Source: Spirulina major PCC 6313
Lineage (GTDB): Bacteria; Cyanobacteriota; Cyanobacteriia; Cyanobacteriales; Spirulinaceae
DNA length: 64,000 bases
Direction of reading: 5' to 3'
NCBI RefSeq assembly: GCF_001890765.1
Contig: NZ_KV878783.1
Location: 1,651,174-1,715,173 of the forward strand
In this document: piece after piece, positions 45,068 through 55,070 of the stretch
Position numbering within the stretch: position 1 is the first letter of the stretch
Layout of the letters: each line of letters begins with the position of its first letter
Position numbers and translations under genes: made by a program
The notes under the pieces: generated by a model
Database searches by the model: none
The model's input: only the letters and a program-made list of their open reading frames with translations
Told to the model about the DNA's origin: nothing

Positions 45068-45457
45068 CTAAGCCAAGGTTTCCGGACAATAGCCTAACCC
45101 ACGGGTGAACTGACGGCGGAACGCTTCAATATCCGCCTTGTCCGGATCACCATGGGAAACGATCGCCACCTGATAGCGACGCATCACATCCACCGGCGGC
45201 TGCCCCGTCTCCAAACTCCACAACGCCATCTGGACATGAATATCAGGGGTGTAGGGAATCCCTAACTCATTCATATAGGCGACAAAGTCACCATGCTGTT
45301 GTGCCGAAACAGGGTCATTGAGTTTGACCCGGACAATCCAGCCATCTATTTGGTGAATCACCGAAATAAATGCCACAGAGAGCGATCGTTTTTGGATTAA
45401 GAATTCAGCGAGACGAAGCGTTAAACTCGCATTGGCAAAGAAGTATAGGTAATACAT
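45068..45457 (-). CDS. Hypothetical cyanobacterial protein
   Basis: A protein of about 129 residues, MYYLYFFANASLTLRLAEFLIQ, followed by an alpha/beta sequence with HQIDGWIVRVKLNDPVSAQQHGDF and YQVAIVSHGDPDKADIEAFRRQF. I do not recognise the family. ATG 45457 is preferred to GTG 45472. The sequence is soluble and has normal composition for the genome. It stands alone between two terminator-bounded genes. Confidence 0.6.
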   Translation of the reverse strand: MYYLYFFANASLTLRLAEFLIQKRSLSVAFISVIHQIDGWIVRVKLNDPVSAQQHGDFVAYMNELGIPYTPDIHVQMALWSLETGQPPVDVMRRYQVAIVSHGDPDKADIEAFRRQFTRGLGYCPETLA

Positions 45458-45721
45458 AATCAGCAGGCTCACGAACGAATGGGGATCGATTGGGGATTCT
45501 AGGTTCCTCTACTTAATAGTGTCCCTAATTATGTACTCCCTTGTGTAGGGGAGAGTTCCCCGATCTATAATGGGTGACTCTACCCAAAGTTCCCCATCGG
45601 TCTAGGCAAATAATCCCGTAGGATGGTGAGGCAAAATTCTCACCGTATTGCTACGCAAGGGACTCCTCGCATTACGATGATATAGACACTAACAAACCTG
45701 ACACCTAACAATAGAAAGCGA

Positions 45722-46819
45722 ATGGCCCTAACAGATCACATTCTCGCGAGTTATCAGTATGAACTACCTCCGGAGCGGATTGCTCAAAATCCCGTCACTC
45801 CTAGGGATCAATCGCGTCTGCTTGTGGTCGATTCTCCCGATAGTCATGTTCATAACCACTTTCACCAACTGACAGATTGGCTCAAGCCCAATGATTTACT
45901 GGTCTTGAATAACACTCGTGTCTTGCCAGCCCGTCTCTATGGTCGCAAATCCACCGGTGCGCCTGTGGAAATTTTGCTGTTAAGAGAAGTCCGCAAAAAC
46001 TGCTGGCTGGCCTTGGTGAAACCCGGTAAACGGTTCAAGATGGGCACAGAAGTGTGCTTCACCGCACGAACCGAAGATGGTGATGATACACCGCTGTGGG
46101 GACGAGTAATCGAGCGCGACTTTACAACCGGTGGGCGGGTGCTGGAATTCACCCTGCCGCCCGGCAAAACCATGGAACAGATGCTCGCCAAGGTGGGCTA
46201 TATTCCCTTTCCGCCCTATGTGACGGAAACCGAAGCCGATCCAGAACAATACCAAACCGTCTATGCCAAAGCATCAGGCTCGGCGGCTGCCCCGACGGCT
46301 GGCCTGCATTTTACACCAGAGCTTTTAGATGCTTTGACGGCCATGGGAGTGCAACGCACGGAGTTAACGCTCCATGTGGGGGTTGGTACATTTCGCCCAG
46401 TCGAAACTGAAGATATCCGTGACCACCGGATGCATGCTGAATGGGCATCGATCAGCGCAGAAACGATTGACAAAATCAAAGAAACCCGTGCCAAGGGTGG
46501 CCGCGTAATTGCGGTGGGCACTACCAGCGTACGGGCGTTAGAGGGTGCGGCTGCGCAACAAAAGGTGGGGGGTATCCGTGCCTTAAGTGAACCCTTTGAG
46601 GGGTTTTTGGATACGTTTATTTATCCCGGTCATCAATGGCAAATTATTGATGGGATGATTACCAACTTTCATCTACCCAAATCCAGTTTGTTGATCATGA
46701 TTAGTGCTTTAGTGGGCCGGGAACGGCTGCTGAGTCTTTATCAAGATGCACTTGATCATGATTACCGATTTTATTCCTTTGGGGATGCCATGTTGATCTT
46801 ACCGGATGCGATAATTTAA
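45722..46819 (+). CDS. queA: S-adenosylmethionine:tRNA ribosyltransferase-isomerase
   Basis: Makes epoxyqueuosine in tRNA anticodons by transferring ribose from AdoMet to preQ1. It has 365 residues, normal length. Conserved stretches include YELPPERIAQNPVTPRDQSRLLV, NDLLVLNNTRVLPARLYG, ASGSAAAPTAGLHFTPELL and TNFHLPKSSLLIMISAL. It is monocistronic, with a terminator shared with der. Confidence 0.96.
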   Translation: MALTDHILASYQYELPPERIAQNPVTPRDQSRLLVVDSPDSHVHNHFHQLTDWLKPNDLLVLNNTRVLPARLYGRKSTGAPVEILLLREVRKNCWLALVKPGKRFKMGTEVCFTARTEDGDDTPLWGRVIERDFTTGGRVLEFTLPPGKTMEQMLAKVGYIPFPPYVTETEADPEQYQTVYAKASGSAAAPTAGLHFTPELLDALTAMGVQRTELTLHVGVGTFRPVETEDIRDHRMHAEWASISAETIDKIKETRAKGGRVIAVGTTSVRALEGAAAQQKVGGIRALSEPFEGFLDTFIYPGHQWQIIDGMITNFHLPKSSLLIMISALVGRERLLSLYQDALDHDYRFYSFGDAMLILPDAII

Positions 46820-46844
46820 CGCATTTTTGGTACTTTTTAACGAA

Positions 46845-46873
46845 AAAAAACGGGGGCATTGCTCCCGTTTTTT
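46845..46873. terminator. Bidirectional intrinsic terminator
   Basis: AAAAAACGGG pairs with CCCGTTTTTT (46845-46873), with a short GC/GC extension and a 3-4 base loop. It lies between the convergent queA and der genes and has T runs on both strands. Confidence 0.9.
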
Positions 46874-46893
46874 GATGGGTTTTAATGAATGGC

Positions 46894-48252
<1,359 letters not shown>

Positions 48253-48429
48253 AGATTCTGTAAGTCCTGAACAGGAAGGGTCGTTAAAAATAACACCCTC
48301 CTGCGATCGTCAACATACGCAATCTGTCATATACCAAGAGGGCCGATTCTTTATCCTAACGGTTTTCGCTGAGCCTGTTGAGAAACGATCCTGCTGAATC
48401 CCAGAGAATCCTGACGCGATCGCGCCGTC

Positions 48430-49788
48430 TCATGGTCGCAACGAATCGGACTCTGCCGAGGGGGGAAGGAGCCAGTTCATTTTGGCGTTAACGTCTGCCT
48501 CAGACCAGCCGGTATAGTGGGCGAGGGTTTCTGCTTCAAGCTGTTGGCGATCGCTCACTTCTCGGTAATAGCCCTCGGCAGCGGGACAGTCGAGGGAGCC
48601 ACGATAGGGATGCTGGATGATGTAGCGGCCTTGGAAGTTTTGGGTGTTGCCGGTGGTTTGAAAACTGAGGTCTTCGGGGAAGCGATCGCGCTCATAGCGC
48701 ACATGGAGCCGCGTCATAAACACCGGATTCGTCGGCCCACTCGCCTGGGCATTCACCCAAAACGCCCCCGCCTGCTGTAACTCCGTCGCCGTCAACGGCT
48801 CCGCCGCACAGGGGTCACACCACGACATATCCCAGGCATATTCCAAAAAACCCACCTCTCGATTCGCCTGCTCATAGCTCGTTTGAAACAGAGCATTGTA
48901 GAACCGGCCAAACTCATCCTGCACAAAGTCCGGCACGTTAAAATCGGACGGAATCTGGACGGTGCGATAGTTGGTCAACTCCACCTGTCCTGTTGGGGTG
49001 AGGATGTAAATCAGCAAATCCTGCGGCCCTTGGGCGTTGAGCATCCCCAAGCGAATCGGCAGCATAAACCGGGGCGATTCGTAGGCCATCATCAGCGGGC
49101 GGAGGCGTTGGCGTTGGTTGGCGCGAAATTCCGTCAGGTTGACTCTGGCAACGAAAAATTTAAAATTCTGGCGGATGTAGGGGGTGAGCACTTGAGCCGC
49201 CCCGGCCGGGATGTTGTAGTTGTTTTGACGCAGCCAGGTTTCAAGGCCGCTGGATTCTTGGGCACTGAGGAGGACAATGTCATATTCGCCGACGCTAAAC
49301 TGAGCCTCGACGGTGACCCCATGGCTGCCAGCGGCGAGGGTGGCGTAGTCTGCATCGTCAAATTGGGCAGTATTCCCGCCCCGTGTCGCTCCTCGTACGG
49401 GGAGATCGCAGGGGTTTTCGTCGAAATATTCCACCAATCGGGGCGCACTGAATTGATCTAGGCGAGTGATGATCTCAGGGTTGCTCACTTGTACCTGGTC
49501 TTGGCGGATCAGGGTGGGCAGAGGAACCACCAAGGCGAAGTTACGCACGTCGCCTTGGTAGTCGTTGGCCATGGTGAGGACGGTGCGATCGCCATTGCGG
49601 GCAATGATCACCTGGGAGGCTTGGTTATATAAACTGGCGTTGGCTTGGGAGACATAAAACCCACAGAAGGCCAGGGCTGGTGGCGCGATCAGCAAACTCA
49701 GAAGACCGATCACCAAGGCGATCGCGCTGCGTGATTGCTGTGGGATTCCGGTCAGGGGCGATCGCCACCAGTGCCGCTGTTGTTTCAT
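48430..49788 (-). CDS. DUF2330 secreted protein, paralogue 1
   Basis: A 452-residue protein with a signal peptide near residues 20-40 (PPALA before FCGFYVSQANASLYNQ). The DUF2330 region includes ASQVIIARNGDRTVLTMANDYQGDV and SPRFMLPIRLGMLNAQGPQD. Paired cysteines (CDLP, WCDPC, DCPA) suggest disulphides. It is a close paralogue of the next gene, 25 bases away, so a tandem duplication. The function of DUF2330 is unknown. It is last in a minus-strand set with the RnfD-like gene. Confidence 0.85.
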   Translation of the reverse strand: MKQQRHWWRSPLTGIPQQSRSAIALVIGLLSLLIAPPALAFCGFYVSQANASLYNQASQVIIARNGDRTVLTMANDYQGDVRNFALVVPLPTLIRQDQVQVSNPEIITRLDQFSAPRLVEYFDENPCDLPVRGATRGGNTAQFDDADYATLAAGSHGVTVEAQFSVGEYDIVLLSAQESSGLETWLRQNNYNIPAGAAQVLTPYIRQNFKFFVARVNLTEFRANQRQRLRPLMMAYESPRFMLPIRLGMLNAQGPQDLLIYILTPTGQVELTNYRTVQIPSDFNVPDFVQDEFGRFYNALFQTSYEQANREVGFLEYAWDMSWCDPCAAEPLTATELQQAGAFWVNAQASGPTNPVFMTRLHVRYERDRFPEDLSFQTTGNTQNFQGRYIIQHPYRGSLDCPAAEGYYREVSDRQQLEAETLAHYTGWSEADVNAKMNWLLPPSAESDSLRP

Positions 49789-49812
49789 GGGTTTTTTTTA
49801 TACTGTGTTGCT

Positions 49813-51195
49813 CTAGTTCCACAGATCTCGCCACCAAGGACGACGAGGAGACCGTTCTGTGAGCCAATCAATTTTGGAATACACCTCTGTTTTACTCCAT
49901 CCGGTGAGTTCAGCGACGGTATTCCCGGCTTGTTCTTGGCGTTCCCGGACGGCTTTGCGGTATTGATCCGCCGCACTACAGGACAGTTCACCGCGATAGG
50001 GATGGCGAATCACGTAGCGACCTTGAAAATTATCCGTGTTGCCGGTGTTTTGAAAGGCGAGATCTTCCGGGAAGCGATCGCGACTATAGCGCACATGGAG
50101 CCGGGTGATATAGGCATTCACCGCCCCCGGTTGCGGAAATGGAGTCGGCGCGATCCGTTGCCCATCCCCGCGTCCCCCATTGAGCCAAAACACCCCCGCC
50201 TCACGCAGTTCGTCCGGCGTTAACGGATTCGCCGCGCAGGGGTCACACCAGGACATATCCCAGGCATATTCTAAAAACGCCACCTCCTTATTGGCCCGCT
50301 CGTAGGAGGTTTGGAACATCGCTTGATAAAACTCGCCAAACTCATCCTCAATAAAGGCCGGCACATCGGTGTTAGAGGGAATTTTCACGGTGCGATAGTT
50401 GGTCACTTCCACCTGACCACTGGGGGTAAGGATATAGACGATCAAGTCTTGATCCCCGTTGGCGTTCAGCATCCCTAACCGAATTGGCAGCATAAACCGG
50501 GGCGATTCATAGGCCATCATCAAGGGGCGCAACTGTTGGGATTCATCGGCGTTGACTTCTTCGAGATTCACCTTGGCCACGAAGAATTTAAAATCCTGGC
50601 GGATGTAGGGGCGGAGGACTTCGCTCGCGCCCGTGGGGAGGGTGTAGTCGTTTTGGCGCAGCCAGGTTTCCAGACCGCTGGATTCCTTGGCACTGAGGAT
50701 CAAAATGTCGTATTCCCCGACGCTGAATTCGGCCTCAATCGTGACACCGAGGGCGGCATCGCTTTGGGGTGCTGCACGATCAGCCTCCATGACCGCCGCC
50801 GGAGCGGGCACAGCAGAGGGCATCCGCAACATCTGCGGCTCACAGGGGTTGCTGTCGAAATATTCCACCAAGCGCGGCGCACTAAATTCGTCCAACCGCT
50901 TCAAAATATCCGGGTTGCCCACATGGACTTGCTCTTCGGTGAGCAAGACCGGCACGGGAACCACCAGGGCGAAATCCTCTAACTCGCCTTCGTAATCATT
51001 GGCCATGGTGAGGACGGTGCGATCGCCATCCCGCGCAATAATCACCTGGGACGCTTGATTAAACAAATCCGCATCGGCCTGGGCCACATAAAATCCACAA
51101 AACGCCAACGCCGCCGGGGTCATCCCCACAAACATCACGATTGCCAACAGCGACGCGAGCAGCGATCGCCAACCCTTACGCATCAAAATCATCAC
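49813..51195 (-). CDS. DUF2330 secreted protein, paralogue 2
   Basis: A 460-residue protein sharing nearly all motifs with its neighbour: FCGFYVAQADADLFNQASQV, GDRTVLTMANDYEGE, LETWLRQNDYTLPTGA, ESPRFMLPIRLGMLNANG and AWDMSWCDPCAANPLT. A signal peptide ends near ALA about residue 31. An internal alanine/methionine-rich insert (MLRMPSAVPAPAAVMEADRAA) is absent from paralogue 1. The pair and the RnfD-like gene probably form one transcription unit. Confidence 0.85.
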   Translation of the reverse strand: MMILMRKGWRSLLASLLAIVMFVGMTPAALAFCGFYVAQADADLFNQASQVIIARDGDRTVLTMANDYEGELEDFALVVPVPVLLTEEQVHVGNPDILKRLDEFSAPRLVEYFDSNPCEPQMLRMPSAVPAPAAVMEADRAAPQSDAALGVTIEAEFSVGEYDILILSAKESSGLETWLRQNDYTLPTGASEVLRPYIRQDFKFFVAKVNLEEVNADESQQLRPLMMAYESPRFMLPIRLGMLNANGDQDLIVYILTPSGQVEVTNYRTVKIPSNTDVPAFIEDEFGEFYQAMFQTSYERANKEVAFLEYAWDMSWCDPCAANPLTPDELREAGVFWLNGGRGDGQRIAPTPFPQPGAVNAYITRLHVRYSRDRFPEDLAFQNTGNTDNFQGRYVIRHPYRGELSCSAADQYRKAVRERQEQAGNTVAELTGWSKTEVYSKIDWLTERSPRRPWWRDLWN

Positions 51196-51247
51196 AATTC
51201 CTATCTCCTAAAACAAATACAACAAGCCCACTCTTCTTCACTCTCGT

Positions 51248-51318
51248 GCCATGGCTCCGCCGTGGCACGCTACCGGGGTGGCTCTGCCACCACACTGAGA
51301 AGCCCAAGAACTTCTTGG
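51248..51318. repeat. Short palindrome cluster
   Basis: Between the RnfD-like and DUF2330 genes lie TGCCATGGCTCCGCCGTGGCA-type (arms TGCCA/TGGCA), GTGGCTCTGCCAC and CCAAGAA-C-TTCTTGG (51304-51318) palindromes in a row. The last resembles the palindrome at 32950-32969. Confidence 0.65.
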
Positions 51319-51329
51319 CAGGGGGGCGA

Positions 51330-52193
51330 CTACTCTACGCTGCCTAACCCATGGATCAACGATTGAGCAGTGGCGTGGCTTTCCGGCTCCTGCCATTGAA
51401 AGCGAGACCCTGTCCACACCCGATCCAGCAACGGCGTTAAGGGCGACAGGGCAAACAAGGCCCAAAACATCGCCGTACTGACAAAAAATTCCTCTTGCAA
51501 TAAAAACGCCAACCAGGCCACCGCCGCCGCCCAAACAAAACGACCGTGCCGCGCATTGGGAATTGAGCGCGGATCGGTGACCATGAACAGGGCAAACAAC
51601 AGCAAACTACCGCTCATCAACTTATGCAGATACACATCCGCCGTCCAACCGAGGGCAAACATCCGCACCGCTTCCAAGCCGGCATAGGTGGCGAGGAACA
51701 CCGCTGAGGTTTCCCAACGACCCACCCAGCGCAACACCAAGCCCCCCGCCCCGACGAAGAGAATTAAATACCAAGCCTGCGTTCCCCATTGGCCGGGCGA
51801 TACCCAAGCGTCGGGAGTGAGGAGTAAGGCGACAATAATGCCAAAATTGGCGGGGTTGAAAAAGTGTTTATCGCGGTATTGAAAGAGGGTTTTACTGGCG
51901 ATCGCCGCCCCTCCCGCTAACGCCATCGTCGCCACACTATTGCCCCGCAGCAACAGGCACAGCCCCAACCCGGTAATCAGCGCACTTTCCCAGGAGGGGA
52001 TCGCCCAGAGTTTCACCCCAGGCTGATGGCGGAGGGTGGGCAGGAGCGATCGCGTCACCCACTGCATCCCTAGGCAACTCGCTCCCAACACCGCCAACAG
52101 TTCCGGGCGCAATGTCCAGTCACGGGTGCCAATGCCTAACAATAAAAACAACGCCAGAAAACTAATCTGGGCAATCCGAGCGTCTTTGAACAT
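51330..52193 (-). CDS. RnfD/NqrB-like membrane protein
   Basis: A 287-residue protein with about 9 membrane segments. The RnfD/NqrB-like signatures are KTLFQYRDKHFFNPANFGIIVALLL and MSGSLLLFALFMVTDPRSIPN. The S-G-A-T type motif that carries covalent FMN in true RnfD and NqrB is not seen, and no other rnf or nqr subunits are nearby. It may therefore be a cofactor-free relative. Its association with DUF2330 genes recurs in my memory of other genomes but was not checked. Confidence 0.75.
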   Translation of the reverse strand: MFKDARIAQISFLALFLLLGIGTRDWTLRPELLAVLGASCLGMQWVTRSLLPTLRHQPGVKLWAIPSWESALITGLGLCLLLRGNSVATMALAGGAAIASKTLFQYRDKHFFNPANFGIIVALLLTPDAWVSPGQWGTQAWYLILFVGAGGLVLRWVGRWETSAVFLATYAGLEAVRMFALGWTADVYLHKLMSGSLLLFALFMVTDPRSIPNARHGRFVWAAAVAWLAFLLQEEFFVSTAMFWALFALSPLTPLLDRVWTGSRFQWQEPESHATAQSLIHGLGSVE

Positions 52194-52590
52194 AGTTTCA
52201 AATTCAACGTCAATTGGCTCTAGTATGAACGGTCATTTTGAAAAATCCCCGCTTGTTACCGTTTGTGAAACGGGCAGCATTTCACGGGCAGGGTTTTTGT
52301 GGGGGGACCAGGTGCGATCGCGCTGGGGGAGCAAGGGGCTAAATCCGCCTTGTCGGCGCTTTTCAAAATTCAAAAACAAGGTGGCTTCAGCCCCTTGCGG
52401 CCTCTTTTGTAGTATTCTGTGTTATTTTGTATTACAGTACAGCGGGATCAACGGGGATCACGCCACAACACTAATTAACGGTGCTGGAATTTAAGAACAC
52501 ACTAGATATGGGCAGGTGGGTGATTGCCTCGAAGAAAGTTGCCTACTTTGGGAAACAACGTTTTAGCATAGAGAGGTAAGCATCCCCGCG
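52194..52590. other. Intergenic region with a long inverted repeat
   Basis: About 400 bases without a gene. A 23-base imperfect inverted repeat, GCAAGGGGCTAAATCCGCCT at 52331 and its mirror ending GCCCCTTGC at 52398, can form a large hairpin. The last 30 bases belong to the right end of the tnpB element. Confidence 0.6.
52331..52398. repeat. Inverted repeat / hairpin element
   Basis: Arms 52331-52353 and 52376-52398 pair at 20 of 23 positions around a 22-base AT-rich loop. The arm sequence (CAAGGGGCT...CCTTG) resembles the small hairpin at 12898-12919, suggesting a repeat family. Confidence 0.7.
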
Positions 52591-52604
52591 CTAAAGCGAC
52601 GGGG
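52584..52604 (-). ncRNA. Right-end hairpin, probable omegaRNA scaffold
   Basis: The nested stem CCCCG/CGGGG with CGCT/AGCG and a 2-base loop overlaps the last codon of tnpB. In TnpB systems the guide RNA covers the 3' end of tnpB and the right end, with the guide drawn from the flank just beyond, here toward 52570 and lower. Confidence 0.55.
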
Positions 52605-53757
52605 CTTTCGGTAGCCCTGAAACAGCCTGCTCTAAAGAGCAAAACAATCCCGAACCTCTAGGCAGGCTTACCACTGCCCCAAGCTTAGAAATATTGATTG
52701 CACCATTCCAGTCAGCATCACCATGCCAGCCACAATGCCCACAATTAAAGCTCTTCCCAGACCACAGCCCCATATGGTTGCAGCGGTGGCAAGTTTGACT
52801 GGTGTCGGCAGGCGGCACAGCCACCAACTCAATGCCTTCCTTAATGGCTTTGTAGGCCAGGAATTGACGGAGTTGATAGAACGCCCAACTGTTAGACCGT
52901 CTCCGTTCGGTCTTGCTTCTCGGTTGTTGGTTCGTGCGCTCTCTGATGCCTGTCAAATCCTCAATGGCAACGGCAGCGTTAAGCTGCTTGGCCTCTCGGA
53001 TGATGGCAGCACTGATGGAATGGTTCAACCATTGTTGAAAGCGCCTCTCCCTGCCCGACAGCCGTTGCAAGACCTGGCGGCATCGCCGCCGACTAGACCT
53101 TGTGCCTTTCGAGGCTTTCTTCTGAAGAGATGCTCTTACCCTAGAAAATCTGTCTCGAATCTGATTCAACGGCTTGCCGTCCCAACCCTGACCTGTGCTG
53201 GTCTTGGCAATTTTGCGCCTGCCAAAATCAACCCCGATCACTTTGTCGGGTTTGATGGGATCGGGCGCATCATCCGTCAGTTGAATGTGGATGTAGTAGA
53301 AGCCGTCCCGATGCTGGCACAACTGGGCAGAGGTGGGTTTACGTCCTTTCAGCTTGCCCCGCTGATAATTGCCCATATCGAGCCTGATGTGTTCCCTGCC
53401 ATCCAAAAGCGTCAGGCTCACAGTCCAGTCCTTCTCCCTGAAGGCAAAAACGCGAGCGTCGTAATCAGCCGACGTTGGCCGAAAGGCTTTGACGGGCCTG
53501 TGCTTCAGCTTGGCAGTCTTGCGGTTAGCCCCGACTCTGGCACAAACCCTGACGGCCTGGTTAGCGCTCAGTCCAAACCGCGCCCGAATGTCCTGGTAAA
53601 CCTGGCTTTGAATGGTGGTCTTGCGGGTGACAGAGGGCTTGACGGACTGATTGACAAAGTTGCAAGCGTCAGCAAACGCCTTGAGCAAAGCCTCAATCTT
53701 GAGGGCTTGTTCAGGCGTAGGTCGAAGCTTGCAAGTGATTGTCAGTGTTTGTTTCAT
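52591..53757 (-). CDS. tnpB: TnpB, RNA-guided nuclease of IS200/IS605 family
   Basis: A 388-residue TnpB with an intact RuvC-like active site: first Asp in VIGVDFGRRKIA near residue 175, Glu in AAVAIEDLTGIRERT near 270, and last Asp in HGDADWNGAINIS near 355. The zinc finger CHRCNHMG...CGHCGWHG sits between. The N-terminal helix-turn-helix region LRPTPEQALKIEALLKAF is complete. With no tnpA nearby it cannot move by itself. Intact catalytic residues suggest an active RNA-guided cleavage enzyme that keeps its site occupied. It is transcribed away from ldpA. Confidence 0.9.
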   Translation of the reverse strand: MKQTLTITCKLRPTPEQALKIEALLKAFADACNFVNQSVKPSVTRKTTIQSQVYQDIRARFGLSANQAVRVCARVGANRKTAKLKHRPVKAFRPTSADYDARVFAFREKDWTVSLTLLDGREHIRLDMGNYQRGKLKGRKPTSAQLCQHRDGFYYIHIQLTDDAPDPIKPDKVIGVDFGRRKIAKTSTGQGWDGKPLNQIRDRFSRVRASLQKKASKGTRSSRRRCRQVLQRLSGRERRFQQWLNHSISAAIIREAKQLNAAVAIEDLTGIRERTNQQPRSKTERRRSNSWAFYQLRQFLAYKAIKEGIELVAVPPADTSQTCHRCNHMGLWSGKSFNCGHCGWHGDADWNGAINISKLGAVVSLPRGSGLFCSLEQAVSGLPKAPSL

Positions 53758-53860
53758 GGGGCAATCGTATCACCCGTGAATAACTGGCAGCTAAAGCTGC
53801 CGTTCGTTTTTCCTCCCTGCGGCTTTAGCCCAGGGAGGAAAAACGTATCAAGGAGTTATC

Positions 53861-55051
53861 GTGAATAAATGTAACTCGCCTTTACACGCCATCGAAACAG
53901 GACAGTGGTTCAAGCTGATTTGCGGCGCAAGCTTTCAGCATTTACCGGCTGTGCGCAACCTTGCCCTTGCCTACACCTTGGCGGGTGCTGACTGTATTGA
54001 TGTGGCTGCTGACCCGGCTGTCATTCAAGCCACTCAGGTTGCGTTGCGGGTTGCGGCCCAGTTGCGCGACCCAGTCCCTGGACAGAACGGTGCGGGACAG
54101 GCTCAACCCTGGTTGATGGTCAGCCTCAATGATGGGGTTGATCCCCACTTTCGCAAGGCGGAATTTGACCCGAACCTCTGCCCGGTAGACTGTCCGCGTC
54201 CCTGCGAGACGGTTTGTCCCACGGCTGCGATCGCACCCTCAACAGCAGGTGTAATCGATGCCCTGTGCTATGGCTGTGGGCGGTGTCTGTCCGTTTGTCC
54301 GAGCCAACTAATTGCAGCGCGATCCTATGTGTCTGCCCCGGAGGTGGTAGTGCCGCAACTCGTTGCCCTGGGCATTGATGCGGTGGAAATTCATACGCAG
54401 GTGGGCAACCTAGATGGGTTTAAGCGAGTCTGGCAGGTGTTGCGCCCTTGGTGCGATCACGGTAGTCACCCTCACGGTAGTCACCCTCACGGTAGTCACC
54501 CTCACGGTAGTCACCCTCACGGTAGTCACCCTCACATCAAACTCTTAGCCATTAGTTGTCCGGATCATCCCGATCTCTTGCCCTACTTGCGGAGTTTGGC
54601 CGATCTCCTTGATCCGTTGCCCTGTGCCTTGCTGTGGCAAACCGATGGCCGACCCATGAGCGGCGATATTGGCCCCGGCACGACCCACGCCAGCATCAAA
54701 CTGGCGGCGAAAGTGCTGGGGGCAAACCTCCCCGGTCAGGTGCAACTGGCGGGGGGAACCAATGCCCAAACCGTGCCAAAACTGGCAGAGCGCGGTTTGC
54801 TGGCCCCTGGGTCAATGTTTGTGGCGGGGGTAGGCTATGGCGGCTATGCGCGTCAACTCCTGGCCCCGGTGCTGGAATCCTTGGCGCGGCGTTCCTCGTC
54901 CCGCCTTGAAGATCATCCCGATCTGCTCTGGGAGGCGGTGCGTCTGGCGGAAACACTCGTGCAGCCCCTGAAGGCTGGACAGTCTCAATCCCGGCGCGAT
55001 TCCCATCCCTCCGATGGCCTCAGAATCGAACCGTCTGTCCGTTGCTTTTGA
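53861..55051 (+). CDS. ldpA: Light-dependent period protein LdpA (iron-sulfur)
   Basis: Adjusts the circadian period to light by sensing redox state through iron-sulfur clusters. The 396-residue protein has two ferredoxin-like cysteine sets: CPVDCPRPCETVCPTAAI near residue 107 and CYGCGRCLSVCPSQLI near 138. An unusual run of five HGSHP units occupies about residues 200-224. The start is GTG 53861 with AAGGAG at 53850-53855, which abuts the tnpB element. The R3H/AAA gene follows after 19 bases. Confidence 0.88.
   Translation: MNKCNSPLHAIETGQWFKLICGASFQHLPAVRNLALAYTLAGADCIDVAADPAVIQATQVALRVAAQLRDPVPGQNGAGQAQPWLMVSLNDGVDPHFRKAEFDPNLCPVDCPRPCETVCPTAAIAPSTAGVIDALCYGCGRCLSVCPSQLIAARSYVSAPEVVVPQLVALGIDAVEIHTQVGNLDGFKRVWQVLRPWCDHGSHPHGSHPHGSHPHGSHPHGSHPHIKLLAISCPDHPDLLPYLRSLADLLDPLPCALLWQTDGRPMSGDIGPGTTHASIKLAAKVLGANLPGQVQLAGGTNAQTVPKLAERGLLAPGSMFVAGVGYGGYARQLLAPVLESLARRSSSRLEDHPDLLWEAVRLAETLVQPLKAGQSQSRRDSHPSDGLRIEPSVRCF
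54458..54532. repeat. 15-bp tandem repeat x5 inside ldpA
   Basis: Unit CACGGTAGTCACCCT is repeated five times without change at 54458-54532, then a truncated CAC. It encodes H-G-S-H-P each time and keeps the frame. Confidence 0.97.
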
Positions 55052-55070
55052 TTGTTAAAAAAATTTTCTG

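Larger units (their letters stand above)
52560..53846 (-). mobile_element. Stand-alone IS200/IS605-type (IS1341-like) tnpB element
   Basis: The element has tnpB, a right-end hairpin and a left-end hairpin but no tnpA. Right end (minus-strand 3' side): CCCCG-CGCT-AA-AGCG-A-CGGGG at 52584-52604, overlapping the tnpB stop, as in omegaRNA scaffolds. Left end: a perfect 15-bp stem, CGTTTTTCCTCCCTG (53805-53819) with its complement (53831-53845). Reading along the minus strand, TTGAT (53851-53847) immediately precedes this end, matching the target/TAM motif known for ISDra2. The right boundary is approximate. Confidence 0.75.

Noticed and set aside
52723-53868. 381-codon plus-strand frame through tnpB
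   Set aside because: Antisense of an intact tnpB whose catalytic motifs are all present; no independent signature.
54458-54532. Regular repeats suggesting a CRISPR array
   Set aside because: Units are 15 bp, contiguous with no spacers, and keep the reading frame of ldpA as HGSHP.
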